From the NCBI GenBank assembly GCA_032207245.1, contig CM063507.1:96856694-96920693 (forward strand): a DNA stretch of 64,000 bases. The letters run 5' to 3'. Under the pieces are notes generated by a model that saw only the letters and a program-made list of their open reading frames with translations, made no database searches and had not been told where the DNA came from. The stretch comes from Pardosa pseudoannulata (Eukaryota > Arthropoda > Arachnida > Araneae > Lycosidae). Each line of letters begins with the position of its first letter. Within the stretch, counting starts at the first letter, position 1. Positions 58,623 to 64,000 of this stretch are shown piece by piece. Position numbers and translations under genes: made by a program.

Positions 58623-58650
58623 AGAGTTTTAACTTTTTTTTAAATATGTA

Positions 58651-59840
58651 TAAAATGTGTACTCCCTTCCTTAGACTGACAATTTGAATCTTGCCTCATT
58701 AAATATTTCAGCATTATTGTCTGCATTTAGAATAGGTTTTTCAAGGTCACACATTTTTATTCCGTAAGTCAGTGGTTGCTATGGAAGCATCTATGGAACG
58801 GATGCAAGTGTATTCATATTTCATACTTACGTTGAGGATTGGTTTCCTTAGCATACAAACTATTCCCCTTTATGTGCTATAAATATTTTGATGCATTTAT
58901 TTAATACTTCTTTTGGATCTTTTTAATTTGTTTTTACTTTTGCTTGTAACAATTCTTGTTATTGTTTTAAAACTTAATGTGACTTTGATACTTAAAGATA
59001 CGTTACATATGATATTTATAGTGTATTATCACCTCATCAAAGTCTGAGCCACATAAAGCATTACTTACCACGTAAAATAAACTTATCATGCCCACAAGTA
59101 CCTATTCTAAATTTTAATAAATAGTATATAGTTTTATTAAACTTCATTGATATTTATTCATTTGATGTAAATTCAACAACATTTTATAAAAGTTGAGATT
59201 TTCTTTAAAAAAAATCTTTAACAGATAATTGCGTTAATTCTGTCTTTTTTATAGGTATAACATGCTAAAAACAATAAAAAAAATCCTTTTAAATCATATT
59301 TATGGTAGTGAGACCCCTTAAAAAATAATTAAGTAGGGTAAAGAGGGAAGTCATTTCTTTATTGTTATCCTATTTACATATGGTAATTGAAGAAAAGATG
59401 ACCTTGAGATGCCTGTTCTGAATACACTTATAATACACATTTTATTCTTGTCAGCTTTAGCAGTACATTGTACAGATTTGGGTCACATCGTAAGAGACAT
59501 TTGCATGCAGTCGTATGGAAGTTTCGGAACACAACAGAATTTCAAAAGACATTTAAAACAGAGTGGCAGGTATGATGAGTGAAGAAAGCAAACATTTCTT
59601 TATAAAAGTAGAAAAGAAATGCTGTATATTAACAACATGCATTAAATTAAAAATAACATTATAAACGCAAGGGGCATTAAAATAATATGAATATCATAAT
59701 ACCCACACAGGGGGGACAAAAAGCACCGTCTGAGTCAGTTCACAGCAACTACAGATACACAACAAGAAAATTTGCATAAAGGGGAAATCAAATTTTAATA
59801 GTAAAGGTAAATAGTCTTATTCCTTCATAAGTTCATATGA
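58651..59840. other. Intergenic stretch
   Basis: AT-rich. A GC-richer patch at 59450-59580 has a short open frame on each strand but no family I recognise. Confidence 0.4.
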
Positions 59841-59849
59841 TAGTGTGTG

Positions 59850-60020
59850 GACGTCCAACCATGTTATCTACTGCTTGTTTCACCGTCATTCATCCACTTT
59901 GCATAAATACTAACAACTGTAGATCGTGAACAACCCACGAGTCGTGCAGTTTCTGAAATACTTGTTCCGAGACTTTGAGCCATTACAATCTGCCCTCTAT
60001 CAAAATCACTTAAAATCCTT
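59850..60020 (-). pseudogene. Tc1-type transposase N-terminal HTH fragment
   Basis: The minus strand encodes [20 protein letters not shown], then [20 protein letters not shown] and [10 protein letters not shown], a paired-like helix-turn-helix typical of Tc1/mariner transposases. It stops soon after a GRP-like turn (VGRPHTII then a stop). No catalytic part follows, so it is a fragment next to the THAP relic. Confidence 0.75.
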
Positions 60021-60301
60021 TTAAAATTATTTGCTATTAGTTTGCTATTATTAAATATTAAAAATATGAAAAGAGAATACACTTTTTCACTTACTGTGTC
60101 AAGGTAGCCCATTTATTATTTTTGGTTTTTGAAAATACATCATTACTCATTTTACAATAGTTATTAAATATTAGAAAGATGTTAGAAATGCATTTTACAC
60201 AGTGATGTAATAATTTGTTCATGTTTCTTTTACACCTTTCATTGAAACACTCTGTGTCTCCGCCAATGTTCTCTTGAACCTGCAATTTTTTTAATGTCAG
60301 T

Positions 60302-61825
60302 TCAATTAGCAGCTTTCTTTGATTTTTTTGATTTAAAAAATTCTTCTTCAAACTCCTTAGTAATTAAAATCTGAAAAATTTTAATGTTGAAGTACACACA
60401 TGGAAACAAATCATTAGGCCAAAATAGACCTCCTCTGTCTAATATATTGAGATAAGATTTCATCAGTACATTTTCACATTCCAAAGGGGTATCATGTGCT
60501 AGTTTCCCTTTACATTGAATGCATGTCCCAGCAGCAATGTGCGCTACATATCCAGTAATTGCTTTCTGATTATTTTCAGTTAACGTAACAGATTCAGAAG
60601 CTTCCAAAGCTTGAAAAAAACTGTTGAACATCCAAAATGAGCTTTCATCTTCATTTTGTTGGCATGCTTTTAATATATCTTTAATTTCAAAATCACCTTT
60701 GTTAGCTGACTTAATTTTAATAAACTCAACAATTTTAACTTGCTCTCTGACTCTAAAACTTTGATAACAGATATGGTGTAATTGCATCCACTCACTCCTC
60801 TGTATTGACCAAATCGGCCTTCAAGACAGTCTGTTTGAAATTTTCCTAAAAGTACATAATTTGCTGGAGGAACCAAAGTTACCAACAAATACCTGCATAA
60901 TTTTATTAAAGATGTAGTTGTGTGGTATAAAGCCTGGTGGGTCTCATTTGATAACTGAAAGCATCTTGTTTTTCTGATTTTGATGGTAAAACTAAACACT
61001 GAAAGTTTTCCAGCCACAAGCAGAATTCTTCTAGAAATTTAATGTTTTTATCATCCATGCTTCTAATTGGATCACAGAATGAGTCTAAAAGATGTTTCCC
61101 TTTATATGGCAATTGTGTATTGACTATTTTCCACCACTCGGATATGATATTAATGAAATGGACTGTGCCACGCACATCGTCCCCAAATTTCCTTTCCAAA
61201 GAGCCATTTGAAAGTTAATGGGGAAACAATATTCCCATTTTCCCATATTTTAACACTCAAATCATTTGTTACTTTTATAGAAATGGGAAATTTAGAGAAA
61301 ACAGATGGGTCACACTTCACAATACAAACCGAGTCACTGCCTTCAAGGTTGATTGTCATCCAAGGATGAGATAATCTTGATGCAATGCCCTGATTAAAAG
61401 AATCAAAAGTAGTTATATTGTCATTCTGCAGGTATTGCTTGAATTTCTCCTCATCTTTTTTTTTCTTGAACTAATCTCCTTTCATTTGGATCCTTCGTTT
61501 TGCTGGTAGTACTGATGATAGATATGAAGGTTGGTCATGAAAAATTGATGGATATGCATCATTAGTCAAAATTGGAACTTTTCTTGGCATCACAAGTTCA
61601 CTTCCATCTGGACGAGTAACTATGTTCTCGTATGATGAATCTCTCATCAAAGTGTTTAATACACACAACTGATTGTTTACCAATTACAAAGTCTTTCCTG
61701 TGAATTTCCTGAAGCCATCTAGACTGGCTGCCTTCATTCTTAGGAAAAGAAAACACATTTACATATCCTGATCCCAAATTTTGATAATTTGATCGACATC
61801 CAGGAACGCAACACTTATGTGGCAT
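60302..61825 (-). pseudogene. THAP-domain (P-element/THAP9-like) transposase pseudogene
   Basis: The minus strand has an ATG at 61825 after a TTCTTTCAG-like stretch. A THAP zinc finger follows (MPHKCCVPGCRSN, then FP-NEG-WL and VCIKHF, a C2CH pattern, 61825-61620). After it come RPDGSELVMPRKVPILT and YPSIFHDQPSYLS (61610-61510), FKWLFG (61210), FINIISEWWKIVN and DSFCDPIRSMDDK (61160-61050), and TDCLEGRFGQYRGVSG (60830-60780), a conserved C-terminal block of THAP/P-type transposases. At least four frame changes break it. A full RNase H-like catalytic core is not visible, so it is dead and perhaps internally deleted. Confidence 0.75.
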
Positions 61826-61879
61826 CTGAAAGAAAGAAAGGTTTCTGTAAAACATATCACACTTCATTAGTTTATTCAC

Positions 61880-62159
61880 ATATAAGAAAGTATTTTAATC
61901 TGAATTATTTAAGATAATTTAAGATAAGTTCAATTGTTATTATTTATAAACATTACAAATAGTCATACAAATTATGTATATAAAGTAATAATATTACTTT
62001 AATGCTTTTAAAATTTACACTTAGAAAAAGCTATGATAATGTTAACAATCAATGAATGTTTGAAATATTGAAACTTTCTAATGACTCAACTAACATCATT
62101 TGGGTTTTATTTCCGAAATAATAACAAAAATTTAATTAAAATGTGTAGGATTATATTTA
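61880..62159. other. AT-rich stretch
   Basis: Nothing recognised. Confidence 0.4.
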
Positions 62160-62974
62160 TATTGATAAAATAAGGACCGAAACTGAAAGGAACACACACA
62201 CACACAAAAAAAAAAAGTTGTTTAAATCGGAACTGAACAAAAAAAAAAATTATGGGTTTGTTCCTGTTCAATACATTTAGTCATTTTTATTACTGTACCT
62301 AACTTACTGATATTTTCTAATTTAACCTCAACCATATAATTATCGTCATTACATGTACATTGTGCTCAACGATGGCCGAATGGTTAGGGAGCTGATTTCG
62401 GTACTAGAGTTCATAGGTTTGAATCCCACTGTGGCATGGATGTTTGTAGCCATTCGGAATCGGCTTTAAACATTAGATCCTAGTCTCATTATTCCTCGTT
62501 TTGCAAAAAAGTAGACTGTAGCGTTACAAACCAAACCAAATAACATCTACATTGATTCTCGATTTCATGTTTTGATGCTCACAAGTACTTTTCTGTTTCA
62601 GTTTCACATGAAACCACTTGTTGAAGATAGCTGAACGTTCAGTTGTCAAATGTGATTTTGATAATGGATAAGAATACCAATGTTTGCCGTTTTCTGCTCA
62701 CTGCTTCACTTGTGTTGTGCATGCCAGTTAATTTTATTAATTAACATAGTGTACCAATTAAAAGAAAGAATAAAATCTTCTAAATTTGATAGAATTCTGC
62801 TTAGGATAGAATTATATCTTTAGTAGAAATAAGAATATACATAAAATAATTAATTCGAAACTATGCTGAAAGGCTAAACTAAGCTATTTTGGGCTGAAAG
62901 AAAACCGGAACTGAACCGATATATATTTTTTTAAGTTAAACCGGAAAGAAAAAAAATTACGGTTCGAAGCCATA
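62160..62974 (+). mobile_element. hAT derivative with a SINE inserted
   Basis: Same family as 51280-52071 and 43589-44140: AATCGGAACTGAAC near the left end, interior GTTCAGTTGTCAAATG, and the right end ACCGGAACTGAACC and TTACGGTTCGAAGCC. The left terminus is decayed and no target duplication is clear. The SINE at 62363-62542 sits inside it. Confidence 0.7.
62363..62542 (+). mobile_element. tRNA-derived SINE (AAACC-tail family), near full length
   Basis: CTCAACGATGGCCGAATGG (A box), GGTTTGAATCCC (B box), GCATGGATGTTTGTAGCC body, ending in AACCAAACCAAAT. It is flanked by ACATGTACATTG (62351-62362) and ACATCTACATTG (62543-62554), a 12 bp duplication with one mismatch. Confidence 0.85.
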
Positions 62975-64000
62975 GTTAAAATAGTACAAAAAAATTCCTT
63001 CATTATTGGAATATTTTTAAAAATATCTATGTTTTGCTTACTTATAACTTTAAGTTGATTTTTCTCATAATGCAAATTTTTATTGTTGCATGCAAGATTT
63101 CTCAAAACCTATTGGATATTTTTACACAAAGTTTTCAGCATTTCAATGTAATAATGTTTTCTTGTAATTGAACTGAAATTATTGCTATGAGAGCGATATT
63201 TTAGACAGGTAAGTGTATATTAAAATTATCCTCCCACAAGGGGTAAGATTATAAACATGTTTTAAAAATAAAAAATATGTTTAAACTTATGAAGTTTATT
63301 TTAAATTAGATTCTATTATAGAAGTATGTTCTTCATTAAAAACTGAAATTTAACATTTTTGTGCAAAATATTTCTTGTAAACAAGTGTACAAGTGAGAAC
63401 AGTGACAACGAAAAAAAAAATCAAGTTATTAATATAAAAATATTCATTATTATTTTTATAAATATTTAAGGTTAGTTTATTAAGAGATATATGACAAATT
63501 TCTATAAAAAGAAGTTATGGAAAGTTGAAAAGTAGGAACAAAATCAGGGGCTTCTTATATTTTACAATCCTGATACCCCAAAGAATTTTCAATTTCTCGA
63601 GATTATGCTCTACTCTATATATATAATTTGGAAGACATTCAATAGTCAAACTTGCGAATAAAACAAAAACAAAAAAAATTTAAATTTAAAAAAAATAAAC
63701 AAAGCAATATATTTAATAAATTGTATTTTAGTAATACTTGTAGAAGCATAAATGCCCATTTAAGTCATGTGCTGAAATCAATTTTATTTTAATATTTTTT
63801 CTTGAGTTTAACCTACAATACTACTGCATTGTATATATTAAATCTAAGGTATCTAATATTTCAGAAGTAAATTTGAAAAAGTAATGCTTTTATACCGACT
63901 AAGCTAAAGCAAATGAGAAGAAATAAACAACAAATGAAAAGCAATCCATTAAACATAAACTGTTTACTTATAATAAATAAAGCTCCCACGAAACAACAAT
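62975..64000. other. AT-rich stretch at window end
   Basis: No gene, repeat family or conserved motif recognised. Confidence 0.4.

Larger units (their letters stand above)
53349..58650 (+). other. 3' UTR and downstream region of ANKRD13C
   Basis: 5.3 kb without a long frame or recognised element, AT-rich and largely non-repetitive. Several AATAAA signals occur. A plausible distal one is at 58617-58622 (CAAATAAAAGAGTTTT), followed by T-rich and GT-rich sequence. Whether the transcript really reaches this far cannot be told from sequence. Confidence 0.4.

Noticed and set aside
59440..59580. GC-richer patch with short frames on both strands
   Set aside because: Tested as an exon on both strands by eye; no family pattern, splice sites or neighbours to support it.

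Overview
This is a 64 kb piece of an animal nuclear genome. It is very AT-rich, its genes have GT...AG introns, and it is full of transposable-element remains: hAT and Tc1/mariner DNA elements, a THAP/P-type transposase, Ty1/copia and BEL/Pao retroelements, and several tRNA-derived SINE families. The mix, especially the SINE whose 3' end carries repeated AAACC/AACCA motifs, suggests an arthropod, probably an arachnid such as a spider. That placement is inference, not proof. A run of 100 N marks a scaffold gap (4917-5016). There is no operon, CRISPR array, genuine tRNA gene or rRNA.

Two host genes are supported, both on the + strand. The first (3296-8103) is the 3' end of a gene whose last two exons look like the C-terminus of the condensin kleisin subunit NCAPH/Barren; the rest lies upstream of the window. 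The second is a complete gene, ANKRD13C (ankyrin repeat domain protein 13C). Its 13 coding exons run from 27779 to 53348 and encode 435 residues, and a long AT-rich 3' UTR may reach about 58.6 kb. Every splice junction could be placed with GT...AG borders and matching phase.

Between the two genes (8.8-26.2 kb) is a dense transposon graveyard. It holds partial copies of a repeat rich in CATGGAAAGTCATGG-like words, BEL/Pao integrase and gag relics, two mariner/Tc1 relics, SINEs, and one young Ty1/copia element (20314-24783) on the minus strand. The copia element has 121-122 bp LTRs that are almost identical and a TAAAC target duplication; it sits inside the older BEL/Pao gag relic. Its single polyprotein is broken by three frame changes.

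The introns of ANKRD13C hold further elements: a 773 bp hAT-type element with an exact 8 bp target duplication, hAT deletion derivatives, a 720-730 bp element family with 6 bp target duplications, and SINEs. Most notable is a roughly 1.1 kb tandem duplication that copies exon 6 exactly from its first base, together with part of the next intron and an LTR-like piece. The copy lacks the original splice acceptor.

Downstream of ANKRD13C (59.8-61.9 kb) is a decayed THAP-domain transposase on the minus strand, with a Tc1-type helix-turn-helix fragment beside it and another hAT copy carrying a SINE. I found no convincing new biological system. The observations most worth checking are the exon duplication, the nested insertions with paired target duplications and a paralogous empty site, and the short N-terminus of ANKRD13C.
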